A stretch of 24,099 nucleotides of DNA from Bacillota bacterium (GCA_017437925.1 JAFRWQ010000009.1:1-24099), one strand, 5' to 3'; shown: positions 6,230-14,004, counted from the first letter of the stretch. The notes: generated from the sequence alone by a model not told the origin. A program made the numbers and translations.

Positions 6230-6274
6230 GTACTGATTGAGCCGCGGTCCCCCATGACCGGGCATTGTCAGTAC
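6230..6274. other. Two-tier intergenic hairpin
   Basis: GTACTGA (6230-6236) pairs with TCAGTAC (6268-6274), and inside this CGGTC (6245-6249) pairs with GACCG (6256-6260). No U tract follows. It lies immediately upstream of repeat copy 3 and partly belongs to it: the bases from 6271 onward resemble those before copy 1. Confidence 0.45.
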
Positions 6275-6294
6275 GCTCAACACCGACTAAGGAA

Positions 6295-6322
6295 GACAGC
6301 ATCCGCAAGGGTGCCGTCTTTT
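6295..6322 (+). terminator. Intrinsic terminator, repeat copy 3
   Basis: A 10-base-pair stem (6295-6304 with 6309-6318, one A-C mismatch, one wobble) has a GCAA loop and is followed by TTTT. Almost the same sequence as at 500 and 5451. Confidence 0.75.
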
Positions 6323-6323
6323 G

Positions 6324-6332
6324 TGATATAAT
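6324..6332 (+). promoter_or_regulatory. Extended -10 promoter of the flavodoxin-like gene
   Basis: TG-A-TATAAT at 6324-6332 directly follows the U tract of the terminator. The distance to the ATG at 6378 is 46 bases. No -35 box is recognisable. Confidence 0.7.
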
Positions 6333-6377
6333 GAGTGCGAAAAAGACTAACGCAAGTCGAAAGGAGGCTTGAGCAGA

Positions 6378-7163
6378 ATGAAGGTCGCGGTAAGGTATTA
6401 CACAAAGACAGGGAACACAAAGCGCCTGGCGGAGGCTGTCGCGGAAGCTGTCGGCGCGGAGGCGCTCCCCCTGAACGTTCCCATCGAGGAGCCGGTGGAC
6501 GTCCTCTTCCTCGGCAACTCATTTTACGCCTTCACGATCGACCCGGAGGTGAGGGAATTCATACGCAGGCTCGATAAGGAAAAGGTCGGCCGCATAGTGA
6601 ATTTCGGCTCGGCTGCCATGATGAACTCCACCTGGAAGAAGGTCAAGGCCGAGGCGAAAAGGCTCGAGCAGGAGGAAAAGGTCAGAAAACTCTTTGAGGA
6701 TACCGCGAAAAAGTGCGGCGAAGCCCTCGGCGTACTTGACAAGACCAGGGTCGGAAAGAGCGGAAGCAGCAGCTATGAAAAGTTTCATAAGATGCTTGAG
6801 GAAGGCTCAAAGATCGGCGCCGGTACGAGCGTGAGCGAGATGTCGGATTTCCTCAGCCGCTTTACCGAGGCATCGGAGAATTACCGCAATTCCCACGACT
6901 CCCTGATAGGCCCCGTCACCGAAGACGGAGGCATACGTCTGGCCAAAAGCAAGGAGATGAAGGCTCTGGGCAAAGATACCGCGGAAGAACTTAAAAAGCT
7001 GTCGAAGGGCCTGGGCGAAAAGAACGTCCCCATAGGCTTCAGGATAATGAACAGCGGCGCCCGATTGAAGGCATTGCAAAATAAACAGGCAGAGCTTGAG
7101 GGGGCGGCAAAGCAGCCCGAAGCGAAACCCGGGCAGCCGGCGCAGCCCGTCATTGCCCGCTGA
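6378..7163 (+). CDS. Flavodoxin-like domain fused to an unrelated helical region
   Basis: 261 residues. Residues 1-~85 match the first half of a short flavodoxin: an FMN phosphate loop TKTGNTK at 10-16, VDVLFLGNSFYAF around 41-52 and RIVNFGSAA at 72-80. The second half expected of a flavodoxin does not follow. Instead, residues ~85-260 are charged and helix-rich (KVKAEAKRLEQEEKVRKLF, later GKDTAEELKKLSKGLG) and end in a Pro/Gln-rich tail. I do not recognise this second part. ATG 6378 follows AAGGAGG by 10 bases; the TTG at 6369 is too close to it. Either a gene fusion or a broken flavodoxin; FMN binding would be incomplete. Confidence 0.6.
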   Translation: MKVAVRYYTKTGNTKRLAEAVAEAVGAEALPLNVPIEEPVDVLFLGNSFYAFTIDPEVREFIRRLDKEKVGRIVNFGSAAMMNSTWKKVKAEAKRLEQEEKVRKLFEDTAKKCGEALGVLDKTRVGKSGSSSYEKFHKMLEEGSKIGAGTSVSEMSDFLSRFTEASENYRNSHDSLIGPVTEDGGIRLAKSKEMKALGKDTAEELKKLSKGLGEKNVPIGFRIMNSGARLKALQNKQAELEGAAKQPEAKPGQPAQPVIAR

Positions 7164-7203
7164 AGGGCCGGGTCCCAATGCGGGCCGTTCGTGAGGAAAG
7201 AAA

Positions 7204-7692
7204 ATGGTGTATAAAGACGCGGATACAGACGATATCGAGGTGCTGATAGATATATATAATTCGGCATTCTGCGACGACTATCTTAAATACGGGCAGTGTC
7301 CGGCCTACGGCCGCACAAGGGAGAGCATGGAGCAGTCCCTGAAAAAGTATCCCAAGGTCATCGCCTATGAGGGGGGCAGGGCGGTCGGAGTCATTTCGTA
7401 CGGGGCCGAAGGCCCGGGAAAGTATTACATAGGCTGCCTGGGCGTAAAAAAAGAAGAACAGGGGCGGGGGATAGGCACCTCGCTGATGAAGTACTTCATG
7501 AACGGGCATCCGGACTGGAAAGAGATCACCCTGGTCACCCCTAAGGACAAGGAGTCCAACGTCAGGTTCTACACCGGGCGCTTCGGTTTCGAGATCACGG
7601 GAGAAAGGGTCGACGGGGATGTAACGGTGCTGCTGTTCAGGCTCAGCAGGCAGGCTGCGGATCTCGCGAAGTCTGTCATAAGCGGGGAATAA
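7204..7692 (+). CDS. GNAT family N-acetyltransferase
   Basis: 162 residues. It has N-terminal DADTDDIEVLIDIYNSAF, strand YYIGCLGVKKEEQGRGIGTSLM with the acetyl-CoA loop QGRGIGTSL, and C-terminal ESNVRFYTGRFGFEITGE. These are the canonical GNAT motifs A and B. GAGGAAAG lies just before the ATG. It starts 40 bases after the chimeric flavodoxin gene with no terminator between, so it is probably co-transcribed. Substrate unknown. Confidence 0.85.
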   Translation: MVYKDADTDDIEVLIDIYNSAFCDDYLKYGQCPAYGRTRESMEQSLKKYPKVIAYEGGRAVGVISYGAEGPGKYYIGCLGVKKEEQGRGIGTSLMKYFMNGHPDWKEITLVTPKDKESNVRFYTGRFGFEITGERVDGDVTVLLFRLSRQAADLAKSVISGE

Positions 7693-7753
7693 CGCGGGGA
7701 AGCGCGCCGGGATAGATCAAAGTAAAAGAGAGAGCGGAGGACTGAGGATCACA

Positions 7754-8428
7754 ATGGACATCAGCGGTATAGATCATCTGGGGCTTGACCGGGTGCTGAG
7801 GCGCGGCAGTGGAGAGATCATCGCAGAAAACAACGACGCGCTCCTGGTGCGCGACCGCGTCAGCGGAGCGTATCTTTTGGCGTGCGGGGACGAGGCGGCG
7901 GGTATGCAAATGCTTGAGCGTCATATCGGCCCGGGCTGCGACCTGCTGATGGTCTGCAGCCTTTCTCTCGGCAGAGCGGCATTTGAGAGATTCGGTTTTT
8001 CGGAAAAGTTCGAGTGCTATCAGGTCGCATATTACGGAGAAAAGCCTTCGGAAGAGACCGGCCTCGGCATCAGGACCGCGGACGAGGGGGATCTTCCCAT
8101 GCTCATCGAGAACTACAAGCGCCTCAGTCCCGAAGAGCTTGAAGAGGTCGTAAAAAGAAAGTCCGTGCTGCTGGGCTATCATGAAGGCCGGCTCGTCGGC
8201 TTTATAGGCGAGCACCTTGAGGGCAGCATGGGGCTGCTGTACGTCTTTCCCGAATACAGGAAGATGGGCTTCGGGACCGCGCTCCAGACGCATATGATCA
8301 TAAAGACCATGGAAGAGGGGTACATCCCCTTCGGCCAGGTCGAAAAGGATAACCGCGCTTCTCTCGCCCTGCAGAAAAAGCTGGGCATGACGGTATCGGA
8401 GCATATTATCGTGTGGATGTGGAAGTGA
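7754..8428 (+). CDS. GNAT acetyltransferase with extra N-terminal domain
   Basis: 224 residues. The C-terminal ~100 residues carry the acetyltransferase core: GLLYVFPEYRKMGFGTALQTHM contains the acetyl-CoA loop, then QVEKDNRASLALQKKLGM. The N-terminal ~90 residues look like a degenerate first GNAT-like half (VCSLSLGRAAFERFGF resembles motif B), so this may be a tandem-GNAT protein in which only the second copy keeps the binding loop. GGAGG at 7737-7741 is distant; GAGG at 7744-7747 is closer to the ATG. Followed by a strong terminator at 8456. Confidence 0.78.
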   Translation: MDISGIDHLGLDRVLRRGSGEIIAENNDALLVRDRVSGAYLLACGDEAAGMQMLERHIGPGCDLLMVCSLSLGRAAFERFGFSEKFECYQVAYYGEKPSEETGLGIRTADEGDLPMLIENYKRLSPEELEEVVKRKSVLLGYHEGRLVGFIGEHLEGSMGLLYVFPEYRKMGFGTALQTHMIIKTMEEGYIPFGQVEKDNRASLALQKKLGMTVSEHIIVWMWK

Positions 8429-8455
8429 CGCCGAAGGTCTTCCCTTCGCTGTTTA

Positions 8456-8485
8456 AACGCCGGAAGTTGTATTCCGGCGTTTTTT
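8456..8485 (+). terminator. Intrinsic terminator between GNAT and the peptide transporter operon
   Basis: A perfect 10-base-pair stem, AACGCCGGAA (8456-8465) with TTCCGGCGTT (8472-8481), has a 6-base loop and six T (8480-8485). It runs directly into a TATAAT box, the same architecture as the repeat copies but with an unrelated stem sequence. Confidence 0.9.
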
Positions 8486-8489
8486 AACA

Positions 8490-8495
8490 TATAAT
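8490..8495 (+). promoter_or_regulatory. -10 box of the oligopeptide transporter operon
   Basis: TATAAT lies 4 bases after the terminator U tract and 29 bases before the ATG at 8525. The -35 region is occupied by the terminator stem. Confidence 0.65.
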
Positions 8496-8524
8496 GGTTT
8501 GGATCAAACTGTTTTGGGGGTTTA

Positions 8525-9460
8525 ATGTTCGGATACTTCTGCAAAAGGATACTGCTCGTGATCCCCACCGTCATGGCGGTCATACTGCTGGTCTTCGTGC
8601 TGATGGCCTCCCTGATGGGCACCGATACCTCGCGCATGATAAGGTACGAGGACGACGTTTACGGGGCTCCCCGCCTCAGCCTGCTGCAGCAGTACGGCAA
8701 GTACTGCTACAGGGTCTTCGTATGCCGCGATTTCGGCGTCAACGATTCATACAATTCTCCTCTGACCGAGGATCTGCTCAAGAGAACGGCGGTGACTCTC
8801 AGGATGACCGGGATAGGAGTCGCCGCGACCTACCTTCTGGGCCTGCCCCTGGGCGTTCTCGCGGCCTGCCGACGCGGGCGCTGGCAGGACAGCCTCATCA
8901 CGTCCCTCACCACTTTCTTCTCGGCTCTGCCTTCTTTCTGCCTGGCGCTGGGGCTGGTGCTCTTCTTCGCACTGCACCTGGGATGGGTCCACGTGACATT
9001 GCAGGACCCTGCCGATCATCTGATACCCCTCGCGACCCTCGCCGTCATAGGGGCGGCCAACGTAGCCAAGGTGACCAGAGCCGGGATGGCCGAGGTCCTT
9101 GACAAGCCTTTCATACTTTCTCTCAGGTCCTTGGGGCTCAGCAGGGGCAGCGTGATATTCCGCCACGCCCTTAAAAACGCCCTGATCCCCGCCTTTTCGG
9201 TGTTCAACACCGTCTGCGCCAATCTGATCTGCGGCTCCATCGTAGTGGAGCGCTTTTTCAACCTCCGCGGGCTCGGCACCTGCATAATCGGCGCCGTCGG
9301 AAGCCGCGCCACCACTACCCTCATGGGCTGCGTCACCATCGTGGCTCTGATCATGAGCGCCTGCGGGGTGATCACAGACCTGCTCTTCGTGCTGGTCAAT
9401 CCTTCTCTGCGCAAGAGTCTCAGCTTCGGCAGCAGCCTGCGCAGAAGGGGAGGGAGGTGA
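8525..9460 (+). CDS. Oligopeptide ABC transporter permease (DppB/OppB type)
   Basis: 311 residues. It has an N-terminal span (RILLVIPTVMAVILLVFVLM), a short outer loop, then five further spans with the BPD_transp_1 domain (from ~90). The EAA-like coupling loop reads RSLGLSRGSVIFRHALKNALIP, which contacts the ATPases. DppB/OppB forms half of the membrane channel for peptides or nickel. It is first in an operon of four transport genes; the next ATG is 4 bases after its stop. GGGGG just upstream of ATG 8525 supports the start. No binding-protein gene precedes it, which is unusual. Confidence 0.9.
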   Translation: MFGYFCKRILLVIPTVMAVILLVFVLMASLMGTDTSRMIRYEDDVYGAPRLSLLQQYGKYCYRVFVCRDFGVNDSYNSPLTEDLLKRTAVTLRMTGIGVAATYLLGLPLGVLAACRRGRWQDSLITSLTTFFSALPSFCLALGLVLFFALHLGWVHVTLQDPADHLIPLATLAVIGAANVAKVTRAGMAEVLDKPFILSLRSLGLSRGSVIFRHALKNALIPAFSVFNTVCANLICGSIVVERFFNLRGLGTCIIGAVGSRATTTLMGCVTIVALIMSACGVITDLLFVLVNPSLRKSLSFGSSLRRRGGR

Positions 9461-9464
9461 GAGC

Positions 9465-10301
9465 ATGAAGAAGAACCGCTCATTCCTTCGCGATCGCGCC
9501 GCCGCTGCCGCCGCAGTTGTCCTTCTGGCGGTAATACTCTTCTGCGTCATCTATCCCTTTGTCTCCCCCTACAGGTACTGGGAGATCAACACTCCGGACC
9601 GGTACCAGATGCCGTCGGCAAAGCATCTCTTCGGCACCGACTATCTGGGACGGGACCTTCTTACGCGCATGGCCTGGGGCGGGCGCATAACCCTCTCGGT
9701 CGCCTTCCTGACGGGCCTCATAGCAGCGGCTGCCGGCACTGCCGTCGGGATACTCTGCGGCTACGCCGGAGGCCTCACCGACAGCATAGGCATGCGCATC
9801 ATGGACGCGATATCCTCGGTCCCCAGCCTTCTTCTCGCTATAGTCTTCGATTATCTTCTCGGCATGGGCAAGGGCAATTTCCTCTTCGGCATAGCCATTG
9901 CCGGGATCCCGCCCTTCGCAAGGATAGTGAGAGCCGCGGTCCTTGAGATAGGCGCGAGCTCCTACGTTGCGGCTTCAAGGGCTTTGGGCGCGGGTCCCCT
10001 GCACATCATAAAAGAGCATGTGATACACAATGTGATGCCCCTCGCGGCGGTCCAGGCAACGACTTCGGTGGCCGACGCCCTCACCACCTGCACCGTACTG
10101 GGCTACATAGGCGTCAGCATAGGAGCTCCGAGGCCCGAGTGGGGCATGCTCTTTGACATGGGCAGAAAGCAGCTGCGCACCATGCCGCATCTTTCGCTGA
10201 TACCCGCGCTCGCCATAACCCTGTGCATAATCTGCCTTTATCTCGTGGGCAACGGCATAAGGGACAGCCTCAGCGCGGACGGAGGTGCCCATGAGCGGTA
10301 A
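9465..10301 (+). CDS. Oligopeptide ABC transporter permease (DppC/OppC type)
   Basis: 278 residues. It has an N-terminal OppC_N segment (one span then HLFGTDYLGRDLLTRMAWGGR, the classic DppC signature) and a BPD_transp_1 domain with five spans. The coupling loop reads SRALGAGPLHIIKEHVIHNVMP. It pairs with the DppB-type permease encoded just upstream. GGGAGGTGAG ends just before the ATG. The stop lies inside the next gene (11-base overlap), indicating coupled translation. Confidence 0.92.
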   Translation: MKKNRSFLRDRAAAAAAVVLLAVILFCVIYPFVSPYRYWEINTPDRYQMPSAKHLFGTDYLGRDLLTRMAWGGRITLSVAFLTGLIAAAAGTAVGILCGYAGGLTDSIGMRIMDAISSVPSLLLAIVFDYLLGMGKGNFLFGIAIAGIPPFARIVRAAVLEIGASSYVAASRALGAGPLHIIKEHVIHNVMPLAAVQATTSVADALTTCTVLGYIGVSIGAPRPEWGMLFDMGRKQLRTMPHLSLIPALAITLCIICLYLVGNGIRDSLSADGGAHER

Positions 10302-11289
10302 GGACGTCCTTCTCGAGGTAAAAGGTCTTAAGGTGAGCTTCAGCACTCCGCGCGGCAGCGTGCGGGCGGTAAGCGACGGCTCTTTTGCGGTGCGCAGAGG
10401 AGAAGTGACCGGCATAGTTGGAGAGTCGGGCAGCGGAAAGAGCGTCAGCGCCTACGCCGTGCTGGGCCTTCTTGCCGCAAACGGCAGGGTTGAGGCCGGG
10501 TCCGCAGTCTTTTGCGGCAGGGACCTGCTGTCTCTTGGTGAAAAGGAACTGAGAGGCATACGCGGCAGCGAGATCAGCATGGTCTTTCAGGATCCGATGA
10601 CGGCCCTCGACCCCCTGTTTACCGTGGGAAGCTTCCTAACCGAGGTGCTGCGCAGCCATTCGCCAGAAATAAGCAAAAAAGACGCGTGGAAAAGAAGCGT
10701 CGAGATGCTCGCGGGCATGGGCATACGCGATCCCGAGGACGTGATGCGCCGCTATCCGGATTCCCTCTCGGGGGGGATGTGCCAGCGGGTGATGATAGCC
10801 GCGGCCCTGCTCTGCGATCCCCAGCTGCTCATCGCCGACGAGCCGACCACGGCCCTGGACGTTACCATACAGGAGGAGATACTCTCGCTCATCCGGCGCC
10901 TTAAGGAAGAGCGGGGAATGTCCGTCCTTTTCATAACCCACGACCTGGGCGTTGTCGCCCGGCTATGCGACCGGGTCACCGTCATGTACGGAGGCTTCGT
11001 CATGGAGAGCTGCGGCGTTCGGGAGATCTACAAGGGGGCTGTCCATCCCTACACGAAGGCGCTCCTCAGCGCCATACCCCGCCTTGACGACAGGGGAGAA
11101 GGACCCCTTGCGGCCCTGGAGGGCGAACCAATAGACCCCATAAAACTGCCGGAGGGCTGCGTCTTCGCCCCCCGCTGCCCGTATTGTTTTGACGAATGCC
11201 TTAAAACGAGGCCCGAAATGACCGACCTGGGAAGCGGCCACAGCGCCGCCTGCCACCTCACAGCGAAGGGAGGCGGAGCCGATGTCTGA
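10291..11289 (+). CDS. Oligopeptide ABC transporter ATPase (DppD/OppD type)
   Basis: 332 residues. Walker A GESGSGKS at 44-51, Q-loop Q100, signature LSGGM at 159-163, Walker B LLIADEP at 179-185 and switch His217 are all present, so the ATPase is intact. The C-terminal oligo_HPY region (HPYTKALL at 252) is followed by a Cys cluster (Cys290, 296, 299, 303, 321). Some OppD relatives carry an iron-sulfur cluster in this region; here this is inference. ATG 10291 follows GGAGG by 5 bases; the GTG at 10285 overlaps that site. Confidence 0.92.
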   Translation: MSGKDVLLEVKGLKVSFSTPRGSVRAVSDGSFAVRRGEVTGIVGESGSGKSVSAYAVLGLLAANGRVEAGSAVFCGRDLLSLGEKELRGIRGSEISMVFQDPMTALDPLFTVGSFLTEVLRSHSPEISKKDAWKRSVEMLAGMGIRDPEDVMRRYPDSLSGGMCQRVMIAAALLCDPQLLIADEPTTALDVTIQEEILSLIRRLKEERGMSVLFITHDLGVVARLCDRVTVMYGGFVMESCGVREIYKGAVHPYTKALLSAIPRLDDRGEGPLAALEGEPIDPIKLPEGCVFAPRCPYCFDECLKTRPEMTDLGSGHSAACHLTAKGGGADV

Positions 11290-12235
11290 GCTTATTCGCG
11301 TTGAGGACCTCGTCAAGAGCTTTTCCTCAAGGAAGAGGGGAGCCCCTCCCCTTGCCGCGGTAAACGGCGTCAGCTTTACCGTAGGCGAAGGCGAGACCCT
11401 GGGCCTGGTCGGGGAATCGGGCTGCGGCAAGACCACCCTGGGCCACTCGGTGCTGCGCCTTGCGGAGCCCGACAGCGGCCGCGTCTTTTACCGCGGGAAG
11501 AACATACTTGAGACGCGCGACCTCAGGCCCCTGCGGAAAAAACTGCAGATAGTCTTTCAGAACCCCTACGGTTCCCTTGATCCCCGCACCCGGGTCCGCG
11601 ACATCATAACAGAAGGTCCCCGCATCCACCGGCTGAACGATTCCAAACAGGAGCTCCGGGAGCTGGCGGAGCGCCTCATGGGCGAGGTGGGCCTCAGCAT
11701 GCAGTATGCCGACTGCCTTCCTTCGGAGCTTTCCGGCGGGCAGCAGCAGAGGGTGAGCATCGCCCGCGCTCTGGCTCTGGACCCCGAATTCATAGTCTGC
11801 GACGAGGTGGTTTCGGCCCTGGACCTTTCGTACCAGAGCCAGATCATCAATCTGCTCGAAAGGCTGCAGCGGGAGAGGGGCCTGAGCTACCTCTTCATCT
11901 CCCACGACCTGGCCGTCGTGCGCCACATCTCGAGCCGCATAGCGGTGATGTATATGGGGCACTTCATGGAGCTTGCCGATGCGGATGAGCTAATAGACCA
12001 TCCCGCCCATCCCTACACAAAGCTTCTGCTCCGCTCGGTCCCCGTCACCGACCCCGGGGCAAGCCGCCTGCGCTCGGCCGAGATACGCCCAAGCAGCGCG
12101 GCTTTAAGCCCGGCTCCGCAGGCCGGCTGCCCCTTCGCCGACCGCTGCGAGCTGGCCGAAGACGCCTGCAGAGAGTCCGTCCCCCCGCTCAAAGAGATCG
12201 CTCCCGGGCATTTCGCGGCCTGCCGGAGGCTTTAG
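11282..12235 (+). CDS. Oligopeptide ABC transporter ATPase (DppF/OppF type)
   Basis: 317 residues. Walker A GESGCGKT at 44-51, Q-loop FQNPYGSLDPR at 92-102, signature LSGGQ at 150-154, Walker B IVCDE at 171-175 and switch His208 are present. The residue after the catalytic Glu is Val (DEVVSALD) where DEPVSALD is nearly universal in this family; the Glu itself is retained. It ends with HPAHPYTKLLL and a Cys-containing tail. It overlaps the upstream ATPase gene by 8 bases. It forms the second nucleotide-binding subunit of the importer. Confidence 0.92.
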   Translation: MSELIRVEDLVKSFSSRKRGAPPLAAVNGVSFTVGEGETLGLVGESGCGKTTLGHSVLRLAEPDSGRVFYRGKNILETRDLRPLRKKLQIVFQNPYGSLDPRTRVRDIITEGPRIHRLNDSKQELRELAERLMGEVGLSMQYADCLPSELSGGQQQRVSIARALALDPEFIVCDEVVSALDLSYQSQIINLLERLQRERGLSYLFISHDLAVVRHISSRIAVMYMGHFMELADADELIDHPAHPYTKLLLRSVPVTDPGASRLRSAEIRPSSAALSPAPQAGCPFADRCELAEDACRESVPPLKEIAPGHFAACRRL

Positions 12236-12275
12236 AGTTTAACTGCCCGCACAAGAAATAAGAGGTGATCGAAAC

Positions 12276-12989
12276 ATAGTCTTATTAGTCAGCCTTATCA
12301 TCAGCTATATACCGTCGATACTGCTGTTCATATACCTGAGGAATCTGAGAAAAGAGGATCCCGGGTACCGCTCAAACTGCAGGCGCCTGCTCATAAAAGG
12401 CATTTTCTGCTCGGTCGGAGTCGCTCTCCTCGCCCTGACCATAAACATAGTCTGGGGCATCAGCGGGCTTGCCCAGGAAAGGCCACTGCTCAAGGAGGCC
12501 TTTAAAGCCTTCGTCATAGCGGCCTTCGTCGAGGAGCTGGTCAAGTACCATACCGCGAACAAGGTGATAAAGAAGAACCGCGAGACCGTGTCCCGGCTCG
12601 ACTGCATGGCCTTCTGCGCCATAGTCGGCATAGGGTTTCAGGTCATAGAGACCGTGGTCTATCTTATCGAGTCCAACGTCATCCAGATACTGGTGCGCGG
12701 CTTCACCATGGGCCATCCCGCCTACGGCATGCTGATGGGCCGCATTATCGGAAAGTCGCTGTACGAAGGCAGGAAGTCCTACAGGTTCAAAGCGATCGCG
12801 GTCCCCCTGTTGCTCCACGGCATGTACGACTTCTCGCTGGCCGAGGAATTCCAGGCCATCAACGACAACCTGGTCTTCGTCCCCTTCATACTGATCTTCA
12901 TCGAGCTCTTCATACTGATACGCGGCCTGAGGCTCATCAAGAGGGAGAGGAAGGGCGAAACGTACACTAAGCCTCTGGGCGGGATATGA
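12276..12989 (+). CDS. PrsW-like intramembrane metalloprotease, apparent ATA start
   Basis: About 237 residues with seven hydrophobic segments. PrsW-family motifs are in order: EELVKY at 86-91, GFQVIE at 120-125, GHPAYG at 146-151 and HGMYDF at 181-186, i.e. the Glu-Glu and His residues expected to hold zinc. The frame is open from 12243, but no ATG, GTG or TTG lies before the GTG at 12564, which would delete the first three spans and the EExxK motif. AGAGGTGAT at 12261-12269 is correctly placed before ATA 12276, and relatives begin at the equivalent point. So initiation at ATA, or a lost ATG, is inferred. PrsW cleaves anti-sigma factors in Bacillus; the target here is unknown. Confidence 0.7.
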   Translation: MVLLVSLIISYIPSILLFIYLRNLRKEDPGYRSNCRRLLIKGIFCSVGVALLALTINIVWGISGLAQERPLLKEAFKAFVIAAFVEELVKYHTANKVIKKNRETVSRLDCMAFCAIVGIGFQVIETVVYLIESNVIQILVRGFTMGHPAYGMLMGRIIGKSLYEGRKSYRFKAIAVPLLLHGMYDFSLAEEFQAINDNLVFVPFILIFIELFILIRGLRLIKRERKGETYTKPLGGI

Positions 12990-13010
12990 CCGGGATGAAA
13001 GGAGCGGGAG

Positions 13011-13232
13011 ATGGCGCTTTCAGAAAAACTGTATGAACTGAGAAAAAAGTCCGGTCTCTCGCAGGAGCAGCTCGCGTGGGGCGTTGTTTCGGTATTCATG
13101 CCCTCGGCGTCGGAACGCATAGGGGAGTCTTCCGCGGTCACCCTGGACGGAAACGGCATCTTCCTCATAGTCAGCCTCGCGGCGGTCATCGGCGGCGCTG
13201 CATTGCTCCTTAAAAGCTCACACGACAAATAA
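13011..13232 (+). pseudogene. XRE regulator with internal deletion
   Basis: 73 residues. The first 22 (MALSEKLYELRKKSGLSQEQ) are the start of a standard XRE helix-turn-helix and end just before the recognition helix. The sequence then jumps to an unrelated linker (FMPSASERIGESSAVTL) and one membrane segment (~50-67). The recognition helix and the usual WESG motif are absent, so it cannot bind DNA normally. The reading frame is kept, which suggests an in-frame deletion of a longer XRE-membrane regulator like that at 21893. AAAGGAG lies before the ATG. It sits 21 bases after the PrsW-like gene. Confidence 0.65.
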
Positions 13233-13244
13233 GGAGGTCCATCT

Positions 13245-13463
13245 ATGAAAAAACTGTCTGCTGTGTTCTGGATCCTGGCGGTACTTCTGTCCGACGTGAT
13301 GTGCGCCGTCGTCGCCTTCAATTACTGCGATATGCTGTGGGGTATAAAGTACGCGGGCTACAGCGCTCCTGCGGACACCGCTTTCATAATTGCGATACCC
13401 TTCGCCGCAGCCATCGCGGTCTGCGTCGCTCTGGCGCTGTTTTTCCGAAAGAGAGCGGTTTAG
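13245..13463 (+). CDS. Small two-span membrane protein
   Basis: 72 residues with two hydrophobic segments (about 5-27 and 44-66) and a positively charged end FFRKRAV. GGAGG at 13232-13236 precedes the ATG by 8 bases. It follows the deleted XRE gene by 12 bases and closes the operon; the terminator at 13507 lies downstream. Small membrane proteins of this kind often follow XRE regulators in Clostridia. I do not recognise a named family. Confidence 0.6.
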   Translation: MKKLSAVFWILAVLLSDVMCAVVAFNYCDMLWGIKYAGYSAPADTAFIIAIPFAAAIAVCVALALFFRKRAV

Positions 13464-13506
13464 ATATTACGCTCCGGCTGCCTGCAGCGGAAAAAAAGAT
13501 AAGAGT

Positions 13507-13545
13507 ACCGGTCTGCCGCGCAAAAGGCGGACCGGTTTTTCTTTT
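13507..13545 (+). terminator. Intrinsic terminator of the 8525-13463 operon
   Basis: An 11-base-pair stem (13507-13517 with 13526-13536, one wobble) is followed by TTTTTCTTTT. It separates the transporter/PrsW operon from the gntR operon. Confidence 0.9.
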
Positions 13546-13564
13546 GTCCGAAAAAAAGCTGATA

Positions 13565-13611
13565 AACAGCATATAACAGTTGACAACAGTTCTATACTGT
13601 TATACACTGTT
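13565..13611 (+). promoter_or_regulatory. gntR promoter with phased nested palindromes
   Basis: TTGACA (13580-13585) and TACACT (13603-13608) with a 17-base spacer form the promoter. AACAGT occurs at 13575-13580 and 13585-13590. Its complement ACTGTT occurs at 13596-13601 and 13606-13611. The arrangement is exactly symmetric about 13593, with 10-base spacing on each side. A further near-copy, AACAGC, sits at 13565-13570 in the same phase. Both promoter boxes are covered, so binding by the GntR protein encoded next would shut off the operon. Confidence 0.75.
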
Positions 13612-13626
13612 TGCGGAGGACAGGAT

Positions 13627-14004
13627 ATGCATATCATTTTAAACAACTCCTCGATGATACCCATATACGAACAGCTTACGGATCAGGTGAAGAACGAGAT
13701 CATAAGCGGCAGGCTCGCAGAAGGCGAGATACTTCCCTCTGTCAGAACGCTTTCCGCAGAGCTTCGCATCAGCGCCCTGACGGTCAAGAAGGCCTACGAC
13801 AGGCTCGAGGAAGAGGGCTTCGTCGTGACCGTGCACGGTAAGGGCACCTATGTCGCCGCGGCCGACCTTAAGCTCGCTTCAGAAGCGAGAAGAAAAGACG
13901 CGGAGGACGGCATCGCGTCCGCCCTGGCCCGCGCCTCGGCGCTCGGATTCACCAAAGAAGAGATCCTTGAGATCGTTGAGATCATACTGGAGGATCAGCA
14001 ATGA
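13627..14004 (+). CDS. GntR family regulator, YtrA type
   Basis: 125 residues. It has an N-terminal winged helix (IPIYEQLTDQVKNEIISG, then LPSVRTLSAELRISALTVKKAYDRLEEEGFV and GKGTYVA) and only ~45 further residues, mostly helical, which is the short C-terminus of the YtrA subfamily. YtrA regulators repress adjacent ABC transporter genes and respond to cell-wall-active compounds in Bacillus. GGAGGA lies 6 bases before the ATG at 13627. Its stop overlaps the ABC ATPase start by 4 bases (ATGA). The symmetric array just upstream is its likely operator. Confidence 0.88.
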   Translation: MHIILNNSSMIPIYEQLTDQVKNEIISGRLAEGEILPSVRTLSAELRISALTVKKAYDRLEEEGFVVTVHGKGTYVAAADLKLASEARRKDAEDGIASALARASALGFTKEEILEIVEIILEDQQ

